A DNA stretch of 64,000 nucleotides, taken from NCBI GenBank assembly GCA_030704615.1, contig CM060731.1, forward strand, positions 67,746,756 through 67,810,755, written 5' to 3'. This document shows positions 45,624 through 55,923 of the stretch, in pieces. This DNA is from Takakia lepidozioides (lineage: Eukaryota > Streptophyta > Takakiopsida > Takakiales > Takakiaceae). The position numbers were made by a program, and so were the translations under genes. Position 1 is the first letter of the stretch, and each line of letters starts with the position of its first letter. The notes below the pieces were generated by a model. That model saw nothing but the letters and a program-made list of their open reading frames with translations. It was not told the DNA's origin and made no database searches.

Positions 45624-48600
45624 TCAGCAGCCCCAAGCTGATGCAGCCAGGAGAGCTCTGCCTTGCCATCCCAGCAGAAGCCCTCCCTGGTCTCTCACAA
45701 TCTGGTAACCACGCCGCATTGAGATTTGACTAACAAGCTTTTCAGCCTGGAAGGCCGCTGCCTCACTGAGAGGGCGAGGATGAAATCCAGCTGACCGCAT
45801 TCGGAAATGCCACTGCTCCAGCCTCTCATGTCTCTCCACCCTTGCGGACCCCTCACAAGCAACAATGTTAGAAATCTCTGGAGCAAGCAAATAGCTCTCA
45901 ATATCGGCATTCTCGCAGGAGTCACCGCCAGCTTCATTTGAGCTTGTGAGAGAGTCAAAGATGAAAGTGTAGTATTGCAATGCCTCAGAGAACCGCCGTT
46001 GGAAAAAGGGGCCATTGTGGTTTGCTTCTTGCTCCACGATTGCAACCACTTTTGCTCGAGTTTCCCGCACAGTTTTGAGGACAGTTGTCAAACCAGTTGA
46101 GACATTTTCATCCAGCAGCTTGTGAAGGCTAAACACAAAATTCACTGCAACTGCCTCTGTCTCTCTCAATCCCAGCATGGAGACATCCAAGCACTCAGGT
46201 CTGGTGACCACTGCTTGAAACTCCAGAGAAATATTGAGGCTCCGTGCGAACACGGCGAGGTTTTCTCCAGTGGCACGCATTTCGTCGGAGAGAGTGCCAA
46301 CGGCAGTCAATCGCAACCTAGGGGTAGCCCTTCCAGAGGCCCTCAAACAAGCAATGTCTTGAATGAACGGGGCCCATTGGGCACCAGCACCCATCTGGAA
46401 ATCAATTACGTGGATATAACTCTCTCCCTCCAAAGCTTCCAAAATTGCCTGGTTGGCGGTAAAATGTGCAAACTTGGGGAGTGGAGAAACCTCACAGAAA
46501 CGAATGTAGGCATTAATCTTCTGAAACACTTCCAGGGGTGGAAGAGTTACATCACGCGAAAATTGTGCCGTAAAGTTGTTTGCTCCCATGATCCGAGTTT
46601 CCAGAGCTTTCTTGAAATAGTGAGCTACCCGATGGATAGACTTGCCTCTGTTTGGGGAGACGTGCTGATTGAGCCGCGCCAATATCGCTTGTGCCACATC
46701 TGTGTTCCCTACTTCCACTGCCTCAGCGGCCCTAAGGAGAATGTTCACCAATGTCAACCCGTCCTCAGGAATCACACCCCTCTCCTGCTGGCCTGTGTCA
46801 GTTTTTCCTGTGCCCTCCCTGCCTTGCGATCCTTGAAACAGACCTTGCTGCAGCTGCTGTGGGTTCTTCAGAGAAAATCCAGGGACTAGAGAGAGAGGAG
46901 AAGGGGGCCCTGCTATTTGAACCTTGGGCGTGTCCATTCTGTAGCCCCAGTCTCCAGCAGGCTTTTGGCTTTGGGACTGAAAGAAGTGCCTTTGAGGCTG
47001 ACTACCTGGGTTCCATGATTTTTGTCTCTGCAGCAAAAATTCCCGCTGGACTAGTGCAGGGGGCTTGTTTTGATGACCCCCGACTTGATGTTCCGCAGAG
47101 GGGAGCGAGGAGCACGACCTTTGAAGTATGCTCCTATGTTGGCTGATTTCCTTGGCATCTTCATAGAAACCTGTGTGTGCAAGGGATGGCGGGTTTGAGA
47201 GAAAAACCTGCTGCACTTGCTGCTGAGTTCCTGAGGATACCATTGCCGGCCCCATGGCCATGGAATACTCGTCCATGACCAAACTCGCTGGATGCATCTG
47301 GAAGTCCGCTTGAGGAGGTTGAGAGGCCGAGTCACACCCCTGAGAAGTGGGATTTCCAGATAAAAACATCGACGGCCCTGTGTAATAGCAGTCATTGCGT
47401 GCTGAAGCAACAGGAGAAGCACCAAAGGGAGCAAGGAATGAGCTTGGCGCAGAGAAGGGGTGCCCACTTGGGCCACAAGTATCCATTGTGGTGGTACCAG
47501 CCTGGACCTCAGGGACGCATGGCATGCTTGCAGGTTGATCTGCAGTCAGAGAGATTTCCCGCATGTGCGAGGGAAGAGAGAGAGCACGGTTGAGTGATGG
47601 GAACGTAGGCTGAGGTATGAAGTTCGGTGCAGAGAGAGTCAGAGATGAAGAGGGAGTGAGAGAAGAGAAAGGAGAGGAAGGAGAGAAGGCGTCACCACTG
47701 GCTTGTCCATGCGAGAGCTGTCCACTGAGGCAGACTTGGCTATGGCTGCCTGAGCCAGATTGATGCTCATTTGAGCTCCACGAATCCTGCTCAAACATAA
47801 CTGCATCCATGTCTCCTCCCTTGAGTCTCTGGGAGGCTTGCTGTTCGCCCAACAGCCACTTCATCAGGGACTGATCGGGTGCAGGTGACATCAACAACAT
47901 GCTTTCCAGGTCTTCCATGTTCCCATATCCCGGGCCCCTGTCACTCTGCCTAGGGGCTCCAAACTCCGAAGCGTTAAGCAAATTGTTGTCCTGAGTGGAC
48001 TGCGACACAGCGTTGGGAGCCAGGCAGTCCGCCAGCCACTCGTCATCAAAGCTTCGGAGCTGGTTGCCGCTGTTTGTCTCAGAAATGCTCCCCCCGCCAC
48101 CATCACAGCTCCCGGTGGTGATTGAAGCGCTTCTGTCGATAGCCTCCCCGCTTTGGTTATCTCTGTTGGTGAACCCTTGCTTTGCGTACAAGTGCGAGAG
48201 AGGATGACTCAATCCTCGTCTCTCAACCATTCCGTCGCCCATTTGGAAGGAAATGAAGGAGCCGATCTCAGGCCCTACACTGTCGGGATTGGTAATACCT
48301 GCCTGCTTGTCCCAAAGCGCTCCATCAGATCCTTCCCGGCTCGTATTTCCATAATGAGACAAATGCATCCCTTCACTGAAACGCACTGGTATAGGGAAAC
48401 TCTGAGCAGCTCCATCCCGTCCTCGTCCCTTCCCGAGATTGAATTCATTGCCCCTCCCTAATGCGTCATAGACATTGCTCCTGTCTAGGCCCCCAGTGCT
48501 ACCTCCATCTCCCCCACCATATCCTCTCCTTCGCAGTTCGTGCACACCGGCCATTGCCAGACTTCCATTCCTTCCGTGAATGGATGCTGCACTCCCGTGC

Positions 48601-48998
48601 GACGCCACCCCGTGGTTCGCCAGTCCTTCACTCGCAAAACCTGCTTGTTTGTCACGAACAGACCCCAGTTGCAGTGGGGACTGGTTCAACTTTGTGTCCA
48701 GCACAGAGCCTCCCAAGCGTAGAGTATCAGCCAGTTTTCTCTCATCAAAGAGAGACGAGACGGTGCCCCCGTCGCCGCCGCTTTGGAGAGATGACAATGA
48801 GCTCGAAGTGGGGCTGGGGCTCCGAAGATCCAGAACAGAGGTTGGCTCCAGAAGCGCTTGACAACCACTTCCATCCAACGGTTTGCATAGCCTGTTGCTG
48901 GAGGTCTCCAGCCGGTGGGCCTCCAAATTGCTACCCAGAGTGGGCTGACAGTTGAACGCTGGCAGCTGCCCCGAAGGTCTGCCTAGCATCTCTATCAT
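45624..48998 (-). CDS. HAM: GRAS transcription regulator of the HAM (SCL6/22/27) subfamily
   Basis: A single-exon 1,124-residue protein from ATG at 48998 (the frame is open further upstream to 49061, but only from a GTG). The N-terminus has HAM-type motifs: PTSVLDLRSPSPTSS near residue 50, and DLESMLLMSPAPDQSLMKWLLGEQ in the middle. Long Ser/Gln/Pro/His-rich linkers follow, longer than in typical angiosperm HAM proteins. The GRAS domain occupies about 748-1124: the first leucine-rich region (LVNILLRAAEAVEVGN), a VHIID-type motif in the form IHVIDFQMGAGAQWAPF near 857, later blocks (VAIVEQEANHNGPFFQRRF), and the C-terminal SAW region. A perfect miR171 site lies in the coding sequence. In seed plants and other land plants HAM proteins keep shoot meristem cells undifferentiated, as nuclear co-regulators. 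The gene converges on NOV. It appears intact. Confidence 0.95.
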   Translation of the reverse strand: MIEMLGRPSGQLPAFNCQPTLGSNLEAHRLETSSNRLCKPLDGSGCQALLEPTSVLDLRSPSPTSSSLSSLQSGGDGGTVSSLFDERKLADTLRLGGSVLDTKLNQSPLQLGSVRDKQAGFASEGLANHGVASHGSAASIHGRNGSLAMAGVHELRRRGYGGGDGGSTGGLDRSNVYDALGRGNEFNLGKGRGRDGAAQSFPIPVRFSEGMHLSHYGNTSREGSDGALWDKQAGITNPDSVGPEIGSFISFQMGDGMVERRGLSHPLSHLYAKQGFTNRDNQSGEAIDRSASITTGSCDGGGGSISETNSGNQLRSFDDEWLADCLAPNAVSQSTQDNNLLNASEFGAPRQSDRGPGYGNMEDLESMLLMSPAPDQSLMKWLLGEQQASQRLKGGDMDAVMFEQDSWSSNEHQSGSGSHSQVCLSGQLSHGQASGDAFSPSSPFSSLTPSSSLTLSAPNFIPQPTFPSLNRALSLPSHMREISLTADQPASMPCVPEVQAGTTTMDTCGPSGHPFSAPSSFLAPFGASPVASARNDCYYTGPSMFLSGNPTSQGCDSASQPPQADFQMHPASLVMDEYSMAMGPAMVSSGTQQQVQQVFLSNPPSLAHTGFYEDAKEISQHRSILQRSCSSLPSAEHQVGGHQNKPPALVQREFLLQRQKSWNPGSQPQRHFFQSQSQKPAGDWGYRMDTPKVQIAGPPSPLSLVPGFSLKNPQQLQQGLFQGSQGREGTGKTDTGQQERGVIPEDGLTLVNILLRAAEAVEVGNTDVAQAILARLNQHVSPNRGKSIHRVAHYFKKALETRIMGANNFTAQFSRDVTLPPLEVFQKINAYIRFCEVSPLPKFAHFTANQAILEALEGESYIHVIDFQMGAGAQWAPFIQDIACLRASGRATPRLRLTAVGTLSDEMRATGENLAVFARSLNISLEFQAVVTRPECLDVSMLGLRETEAVAVNFVFSLHKLLDENVSTGLTTVLKTVRETRAKVVAIVEQEANHNGPFFQRRFSEALQYYTFIFDSLTSSNEAGGDSCENADIESYLLAPEISNIVACEGSARVERHERLEQWHFRMRSAGFHPRPLSEAAAFQAEKLVSQISMRRGYQIVRDQGGLLLGWQGRALLAASAWGC
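46666..46686 (-). promoter_or_regulatory. miR171 target site in the HAM coding sequence
   Basis: The plus strand at 46666-46686 is identical over all 21 bases to canonical miR171 (starting TGATTGAGCCGCGCC), so the minus-strand mRNA is perfectly complementary. It encodes the conserved ILARLN segment of the first leucine-rich region (about residues 771-776). In other land plants this site directs miRNA cleavage of HAM transcripts, so the same post-transcriptional control is expected here. Confidence 0.95.
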
Positions 48999-50510
48999 TT
49001 GCCAAAGGTTCTGTTTTGTGTTACGAAGACACAGATAAGAGAAAGAAAGCCGGAAGGACACTGTGAGACACGGGCCAGAGGGAGGATACTTGCAAGTGCA
49101 GCTTAAGATGCAGATTCCTCACATAATAATAAGCACAGAACGGGAAATTTTGATACTGCACCCGAAGCGCTACTAGAGCAACTTCTCCAGGCTTGGGTTC
49201 AGATGAACGATCCCAGTCTCTCGCACTTAGTTTACAGTACGATGCCTGCATGCCTTTCCATAACAGGAATTGAGGACAACCGCACCTACCTCTCTCTCAA
49301 CTTACAAACTACAGCACTGATGCGATTATTCATCAGTGCAACACTACCCGAAAAACAGCCGACACTCCAACCTCCTACACTACATCTGCAATAACCTTCA
49401 CGCCCTCACCCCTCTCTCTCTCTCTCTCTCTCCCCCTCTCTCTCTCCACCCAATTCTCCGCTACAACTGACCTCTCATTAGCTTGCAGACTCTCATCGCC
49501 TAGCTGTTGAAAAGTTGAAGTAAGCTGCTTGCTGACCAGGCGATGATGTCTTGCCTCACAACGAGCACTCGAACAACTGCGAGTCACTGAGCTGACAACG
49601 AGCTGGCTGAAGACGACTGCAGCCGCTTCTGAAGTAAGCCAAAGGTCTCACTCGGCCGCCTTCCTCGTAAGCGGGGCTATTCTAGTGCAACCCGAGAAAC
49701 CCACACGGAGGGGGGGAAGAACAGAAACACTGTAACAGGCCTAGCTATGCTTGCTGAGCAAGAGAAAGCGGAAGAAAGAAGCAACTTGAGAGATCTAACT
49801 GATCAACCTCCAACAGGGCTCCTAGAACTGCAGGCGAGAGGTCGTGGTGTGGAGAGAAAAAAGCGTGTAGGCGGGGCGTAGCAGAGCGAAAGAGAAGACG
49901 GTGGGGCAGCGAAGGTTGCTTTGGAGCAGGCATAGCGCGCGATGGCCCCCACCATCGCTCTGACGACGCCGTGCTCGCAGCGCAGCGCAGAGTTGGTGGG
50001 GCGGGCACGCCTCCGCCCGTCCCTTTCCTGGGGGCCCTCCAGCCTTCGCGGACCGCCAGTCTGCGCCGTCCGATCACCACCGATCCGCCAAAATCGCGAA
50101 TGCGGCCAAAATAAGAAAATAAAGCGTATTGACTTCATGTGCACGACCGTATGTCGGCCCGCACCGCAAGCGTATTACCCTACGGTAACGTACAATACAG
50201 AGCCGTCGGCCACAGTGACGGCGGTGGCAGACTGTGCGCTGGCGCGCTCCGACAACGCGCCATCTCCGCCAACCGGCGACCACCGGTGGCGGCGACCCGC
50301 AACCGGGCTCGCCGGTGGCCGGCCACCGGCTGGGGGGACGGAAACGGGCAACGGGTGCGCGGAGGCGCAGTCGTGGCATCGTGACTGGCAACCTGCCGCA
50401 GCCGGTCATCGCGCCAATCGGAGCGCTCTTACAGCTCCGCACGTGCGGTCTCCACTCGTGCGGCCACGTCGTTGGGTCCGGCCATCTAATCTCAGCCGCC
50501 CGTTGATCGG
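48999..50510 (-). promoter_or_regulatory. 5' leader and promoter region of the HAM gene
   Basis: Upstream of the start codon the minus strand has AACACAAAACAG about 14 bases before the ATG, a possible 3' splice site of a leader intron. A long GA-repeat tract (CT on the plus strand, about 49405-49450) may be a GAGA-type element. From 49.9 to 50.5 kb the DNA is GC-rich with many fortuitous frames. No second gene is supported here. Confidence 0.4.
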
Positions 50511-50964
50511 CCAGCTTTTTATATTTGGAAATGAATGCGAGAGGGAGAGAGAGAGACGATAATTAGGGCTAAGAGCAGCTGCGATGATGATGGTGATGAT
50601 GATGGTGTTCATAACGAGAGAGTCGCAACACCTGCGAGCTTTCCGTGCGCATTAAGAGCGGCCATCAATCATCATGTGATATTTCGATACCTTCGGTTGG
50701 AGGTATGATGATTCTTAGTTCAATTCCGACAAGCGGTGGATGATGAGGAATAGTGAGTGATGATTCTCTCACCCGTTTGATGATTTAGTCACTAGTGTGT
50801 TCGATTTGGAGGTGGAGTTGCGGGGGGGATGAATCGATGATGGGGGGGGTTGGGCTGACAGTCCTATATTCTCGTGGAATTCTTGGTACGGTCGTGGAAG
50901 CGCTTGATTGAGTTTCAGTTCCAGTAATGTTGTGGTGGTGGCGTTTTCTGCTTGTCCGGTTTAG

Positions 50965-51540
50965 ATGGGGTCAAACGGGGGTGCGTCGAGGGGCAATGTA
51001 TGCGGCAGAGACAGGGGCCTTCATTTGGGTCAAGGGGGGCCGTCAAGGCAGTCAAGGGTAGCAAAACTAGCAGCAGGGCTGCATAAAGGCTTGGTCTATT
51101 TTAGAGAGGGGAAACAGGGTGATTGTCTGGTGTCCAGTGGAGCAGGCATCATGACACACAAGTGCTTTGCTCTGTTGTCTGACAAAGTCTCTCGAGGGTT
51201 GTTCACACTTGACACGCAGAGTGCAGCTGCAGCTCACGGGTGGCAAGTGCAGCTGCCCTTGGCGGCCGCCTCGTATTCGGACAGAGGCCAGTTTGCACAT
51301 AAATTTTTAGTAGCGTCTCTCTCTCCCACAAGAGAGAGACGCTATCGTTGCCATGGGCCCAAAGTCAGGCGGGAAAATAATGCACTTTTTTCCTCTGCAG
51401 CTTCACAGCAGAAATCTGGCACACGCCTTCTGTATAGTTGCTTTTGGGGCAGAGCAGTGGCCACACTAGCTATAGATTCTTCATTGGCTTCTCCTTGTAG
51501 GAGGAGCCGGCTGCGATCCTGTTGTACCTTCTCCAAGTAA
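50965..51540 (+). CDS. Unrecognised ORF of 191 codons, possible small gene
   Basis: ATG at 50965 follows a plausible plus-strand TATA-like TTTTTATATTTGG near 50515. AATAAA lies at 51558-51563, 18 bases after the stop, so the layout fits a transcription unit divergent from the HAM gene. The product is Ala/Gly/Ser/Arg-rich with no recognised domain and no signal peptide. A 14-bp perfect inverted repeat (51307-51344) sits in the frame. Gene status is uncertain; it could be non-coding RNA. Confidence 0.35.
   Translation: MGSNGGASRGNVCGRDRGLHLGQGGPSRQSRVAKLAAGLHKGLVYFREGKQGDCLVSSGAGIMTHKCFALLSDKVSRGLFTLDTQSAAAAHGWQVQLPLAAASYSDRGQFAHKFLVASLSPTRERRYRCHGPKVRRENNALFSSAASQQKSGTRLLYSCFWGRAVATLAIDSSLASPCRRSRLRSCCTFSK
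51307..51344. repeat. Perfect 14-bp hairpin
   Basis: TAGCGTCTCTCTCT and AGAGAGAGACGCTA are exact inverted copies around a short CCCACA-type loop. A (CT)/(AG) repeat forms the inner part of the stem. Role unknown. Confidence 0.6.
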
Positions 51541-51599
51541 CACCTTTTTAAATGTATAATAAAGCTCTGAACCGTGACCATGTATTTTCATACTATTTC

Positions 51600-52336
51600 G
51601 GAAAGGTGGCGCAGTAAGTGGCAAGTGCATAATGCTATGACTTTTTAAGTTTATTATAATCTGATCAGGAGGACATTGTGTACGTAACTAGCTGTTTGTG
51701 CTTTACTTCTGCAGGCACACTGCAGAACTGGGCAAGTCCTTCAACATCACCCATATCCCAACTGCCTTCATTTTGGAAACTTGTCCAAAACACGTCCAAG
51801 AAGCCTGACTGTCAAAGAGTCCTGCGAATGACACTCACGACAGAGGATATTATCTTGAGAAACCCAGTATTCTTACGGTCCTCAATCATTCTTGGTTATT
51901 TGTACTTGAAGTTTTGCCTCCTCTGATTACACAGAACTTGCACCCGCAGCACTGATATTGAACGCGTCAGAGCTTTACACAAACGCAGCCTTTAATCTGC
52001 ATGTGTGAAAGATTCTACAGACCCTGACCCCGCAAGCTCTTGTACTGCATAACCCAGCACAAAAAAATGTATCATCTGGCCAGGCTGAGAACTCATCAAT
52101 ATCAACCTGTTCAAAACGGTTATGGAACTAGTACCTCGTCTTGGTCACCCAAAAAATAATCAAAAGAAAGGAAAGGGATGCTAGGCTTGGATTAGCTAGC
52201 GCTACGTAAATCCAGTCCATCATTCACTGCGTAACCCACAACCACTCTAAGTGGGCCCTGGTCCAGAAACCACATGGCCCTGGTCCCCCAATGAGCCCTC
52301 GTGCCCCTTACCCCTGATCCCCCTCCAGGTCCTAAC
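51600..52336. other. No gene recognised
   Basis: Mixed-composition intergenic DNA. The short frame at 51678-51926 shows no family features. Ends at the hAT insertion. Confidence 0.45.
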
Positions 52337-53118
52337 CAGTGTTGGGCGGTTACCCGCGGGGACCCAGGTTAACCGCCGTTTCAGGTTCAGGTTAACCGGA
52401 ACCCGGCCCATTCCTACAGAACCTGACCCGGAACCGGAACCTGCCAATGGGGATCGGCGCAGAACCGAACCGGCGGTTCCTGCTGGGTGTGAGAACCGGA
52501 GAACCGGGCGCAGGGGGATAAAAACAGGTTCGGGTTCTTGACCCCTTGGTGGGGCTGGTGGGCCCAGGGCAAAACTTATTTAATGCTCTCAAGCTCCTGA
52601 GATCCTGGGTTCAATGCTTGAAGGCCATGAGATTCTATGTTCAATGCTTCAGGGCCATGAGATCTTGGGTTCAATCTCCAGCTCCATGATATCCTGGCTA
52701 AGTTCATTAATAAAATGTTTGAAGATGCCAATACTTGCCAGGTAGCTGAATAGTACTTTCAACCAATAAAATTTTACCCATTTTCTTCTACCAGTTTATT
52801 TAGAGTATTTTTGTTTGTTTTTTTGTGTTAGTGAAAACTAACAAAATCGTTGGATTTTTGTTCAAATATGTGAATACACTGCTATTTAATCTACCGGATT
52901 GATAAAATATTTTAAATCTAATTAAATTAAACAAATATATTTAAAATAGAACCTGAACCTAACCGGAACCGATGGTTTTTATCAGCAACAAACCGGTAAC
53001 CGGAACCGCCCCCATGTTTAAAAGTTGGATCTGGAACCGGATCCGGAACCGTCTCTTGAAATAATTGTGGAACCGGAACCGAAGGTTCCTTCACAAAAGC
53101 AAGAACCGCCCAACACTG
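52337..53118. mobile_element. Non-autonomous hAT element (782-bp MITE) with perfect TIRs and 8-bp TSD
   Basis: The element begins and ends with the same 15-base terminal inverted repeat, CAGTGTTGGGCGGTT. An exact 8-bp duplication, GTCCTAAC (52329-52336 and 53119-53126), flanks it; both features are diagnostic of hAT transposons. Subterminal regions are packed with GGAACCGG/CCGGTTC words in both orientations (52380-52530 and 52945-53110). The middle contains about four copies of a 30-31-bp tandem repeat (GCCATGAGAT.CTGGGTTCAATGCTT, about 52582-52700) and AT-rich DNA. It encodes no transposase. Sharp TIR and TSD identity suggests a fairly recent insertion. Confidence 0.93.
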
Positions 53119-53183
53119 GTCCTAACCTTTCCCGCCCTCTGTTACAAGAGACGCTATACCTACCTGCCATTCCTGATAATATT

Positions 53184-53519
53184 ATGAATGTGTTCCTTTC
53201 CAGTCTTATAAAAACCGCCGGTGTAGCTGGAACTGAAGTTGCGAGAAGTGCAATAGAAGCATGCGTACGCAAGCAAGCGAAGAAAGGTGTGAAGCTGCAG
53301 GAGAGGGGGAGCCTCGCCATGGACAAGACTCCTTATTATTGCATAGTGAAGGGTGTGCTGTGGTGCAGGCATGTCTTCCTTTACTGCAAAAAGCGTGGGC
53401 TGTTTCCGTTCTCTCTAATCATCACCTCCTCACATTTTGCATTACTATATGACACAAATACAAATAACCACCCTCATCATGCCGCCCTCTTCACCCACAA
53501 TCGGCTTTCATTATTTTGA
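53184..53519 (+). CDS. Small ORF next to the hAT insertion, unrecognised
   Basis: ATG at 53184 opens 111 codons (VFLSSLIKTAGVAGTEVARS; AIEACVRKQAKKGVKL; CIVKGVLW). The first half has amphipathic, protein-like composition; the end is less convincing. The frame is open into the transposon upstream, so the true start is unclear and the element may have replaced the promoter or first exon. No family is recognised. Confidence 0.25.
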   Translation: MNVFLSSLIKTAGVAGTEVARSAIEACVRKQAKKGVKLQERGSLAMDKTPYYCIVKGVLWCRHVFLYCKKRGLFPFSLIITSSHFALLYDTNTNNHPHHAALFTHNRLSLF

Positions 53520-55600
53520 GAGTCAGTCGAGGACCAGTTTCTGCATCACATTTCGATTTGATTACCGTACATCACCCAGATCAACGATCAATACATAAAT
53601 TTGGAACAACTGGGACCCACGCCTCTAACTTCACTCCCATATTTTCAGTACTGATTCCTCTCTAAAGTAAGACAAATCTTGATCCGCTTCTCAACTTCAC
53701 CATTCATTGACTCTGCCCCAAAGCCTTCAGTCATGCCTCAACCTTCGGATAAACTGGCGCTCTACATATGGTGCTCTACATAGTGCGCACCTCTCACCTT
53801 GCCCGACCCGTCGTCTTCCCCTTGACTTCCACCACCATTCAACCGACCCCAATATCCCCGCAAAGCCAGCAAACTCCAAGGGCGGCAGCCCTCCCACCCC
53901 CCCCCAACTTGCCGGCCCACCTTGAGCGACCACAATCGCCTAAATCAGGGCTGCTCGAGGCAGTCGTTAGGGACAGTCGTTAGGGACGACGGCCTCAGTC
54001 ATCAGCCCCAGTCCAAGCGGCCACTCTGCCGTCTTAAGAACGGCTGACGTTCACGGTCGGGCCGCCGTGTCGGGCGGCCGGCCGCGAGGGCCGGGTGCCC
54101 CGGGTCATTATTATCGGGCCCGACCCCACCCGCTGGACCCCGCCCCTGCCTGCGCGGGCCCGTTGCTTGGCACCCGGCCTGTTATGGCGACGACCAGCCG
54201 CAATCCGGCGCCAACGTGGCGCAGCGCTGTCGTGCCGGGTGCGCAAGGGACGGCTCGGGTGGGTCACCCACCCGCGCCCCGCGCCCTTCCTTTTGAGGGG
54301 CTCCACGGCAGCTACCCTACCTACTTATTTACCATCCCGCGACTATCAAAGTCTACACGATTTCAACCCGTGCGAAATATGGGCAACAGTAACGGGACAA
54401 ACGATTAACTGAGCGGAAAGATAGGCATAAGATGTTTTGCGGGGCCTAAAAAATGCGACTATGTGTGTTGTGTAGACATCGAACCCGAGATCACCGCGCA
54501 CTTTCACCAAGTTACTCTCACTGGTGGTGAGATTGGTACGCGTACCTCGTCTGTACAATACGTCGTACAGCATTTTACTTCCAGCACTGTACACGTCATT
54601 TGTTTCTTCCGGACCGCCCTACTGACGCGCGACGGCGACGGTAGCCGGTCGTGTTACCGGCTGTCGGCGGTGGGTGCAGAGCCGGACAAACGCATCGTGA
54701 TGGGTCATCATGGGTGATGATAGCGTCTGTGCCAGCCCATGTGCATGAGCATCATTATGAGGCATGTGCCATGTGATATAGCCGAATTGTTTTTTCTTTT
54801 TCGGTTTCGGGCACGTATTATCGTCGTTTCGGCTTATTCCCCGCAGGCTCTTGGATTCCAAGACTGCATTTGTCCGCTCACATCCGAAGCGGCTCCTGCT
54901 CGGATTTTCTATTCGGAAACCGAGCGCGAGAGAATCCAGACTCGCTTGGGCACCGCAAGCGTCCAAGCGGCCACTGAATCAAGAGAATTCTGAATGACTG
55001 CTTTTGAACAACCTGCTGATGATACCGGTGCTCGCTGGTTTCCAAATGAAGAGCAAAACTGTTCCGAAAGCCTCATTAATGCCAGCCTCGGTCTCTACAG
55101 TCTACACTGTGTTGCAGCCGTTCATGAAGAGAACCCATGTCCCACCACTGCGAAGGATCTGACCGGCGACGAAATTAGCGGGGCGGCAGGGGAGAGAGAG
55201 GGGCAGAGCAGGCGTGCCATGTCTGCGGCAGCATCTCTGGACATCGACACACATCTCATCACATAAACCGGAGCAGCAAATGGAAGAGGAGTGGTAAGTT
55301 GTATGTAGCATAGAGAGTAGAGAGTAGAGAGTAGAGAGTAGAGAGACAGCTCGGGTCTCGAGTCTCGAGTCTCGACGTCTCGAACCATTACTGCAATTTC
55401 CAAATCGCGCTGCGATGATTGATGGGCTGATGATGGCTAATTGTGAATGTATGATTACGGGGTCGCACAGATGTTTGGTGTTTGTGTGATAAAATTGCGC
55501 GGCCATGATTGTGCAGGGATGCGAGGGTGGGAGGGCAGGGTGGGGCCGCACCCCCCATGTGCAGCAGTGTAGGGTGGCTATATTTGCACGGGGGAGGGGG
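53520..55600. other. Intergenic DNA with a GC-rich block and a short minisatellite
   Basis: 53.98-54.31 kb is very GC-rich, with overlapping frames in all directions, and is not recognisable as rDNA or a gene. 55308-55346 holds four to five copies of GTAGAGA. These are followed by a TCTCGAG repeat (55352-55375). No gene can be supported. Confidence 0.5.
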
Positions 55601-55647
55601 GAGACATGTTGCAGCAGAGCACGAGGGAGGGCGCAGAAGGGGGAGCG

Positions 55648-55923
55648 ATGAAGGCGCGGAGCGCAGGCAATGGGGGCGCACGCATGCGTGCGGCGGGGCC
55701 CGCCGCCATCGCACGTCGCTTGGCGCTGCGCTACACTTGGGCTGTCTGCTATGCGACTGCTGCGTTTGCTGTCGTGTTTCTCTTGCCACCCGCCGTTGCC
55801 GCTGCTGCCAGTTATGAACTCGATCGATTGCAGCTCGAGTGTGGAGCTCGCTCTGCCCAGCATGCAAATCAGTCGGGCTCACTGTTGTGTCTGATCTCTC
55901 TGGATAGATTTAGAAGCGCTTGA
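55648..55923 (+). CDS. Possible membrane-anchored small protein or first exon
   Basis: ATG at 55648 (or 55606 upstream) gives a basic N-terminus (MKARSAGNGGARMRAAG; ARRLALRY), then a hydrophobic segment WAVCYATAAFAVVFLLPPAVAAAA. That is the layout of a type II signal anchor with a positively charged cytoplasmic end. The frame stops at 55923. A longer protein would need a splice donor soon after the anchor, but no downstream exon is recognisable. The high GC could make the frame fortuitous. Confidence 0.3.
   Translation: MKARSAGNGGARMRAAGPAAIARRLALRYTWAVCYATAAFAVVFLLPPAVAAAASYELDRLQLECGARSAQHANQSGSLLCLISLDRFRSA

Noticed and set aside
48999-49061. Upstream GTG-initiated extension of the GRAS protein
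   Set aside because: The first codon of the open frame is GTG and the segment is not HAM-like. ATG at 48998 is the natural start.
49942-50562. 206-codon GC-rich ORF upstream of HAM
   Set aside because: Arg/Pro-rich composition with equally long frames on the other strand; promoter-region GC bias explains it.
53025-53183. Long N-terminal extension of the 53.2-kb ORF
   Set aside because: Those codons are the GGAACC repeats and terminus of the hAT element.
53990-54310. Ribosomal RNA fragment or gene in the GC-rich block
   Set aside because: No recognisable rRNA core sequence, and overlapping frames on both strands point to base composition only.
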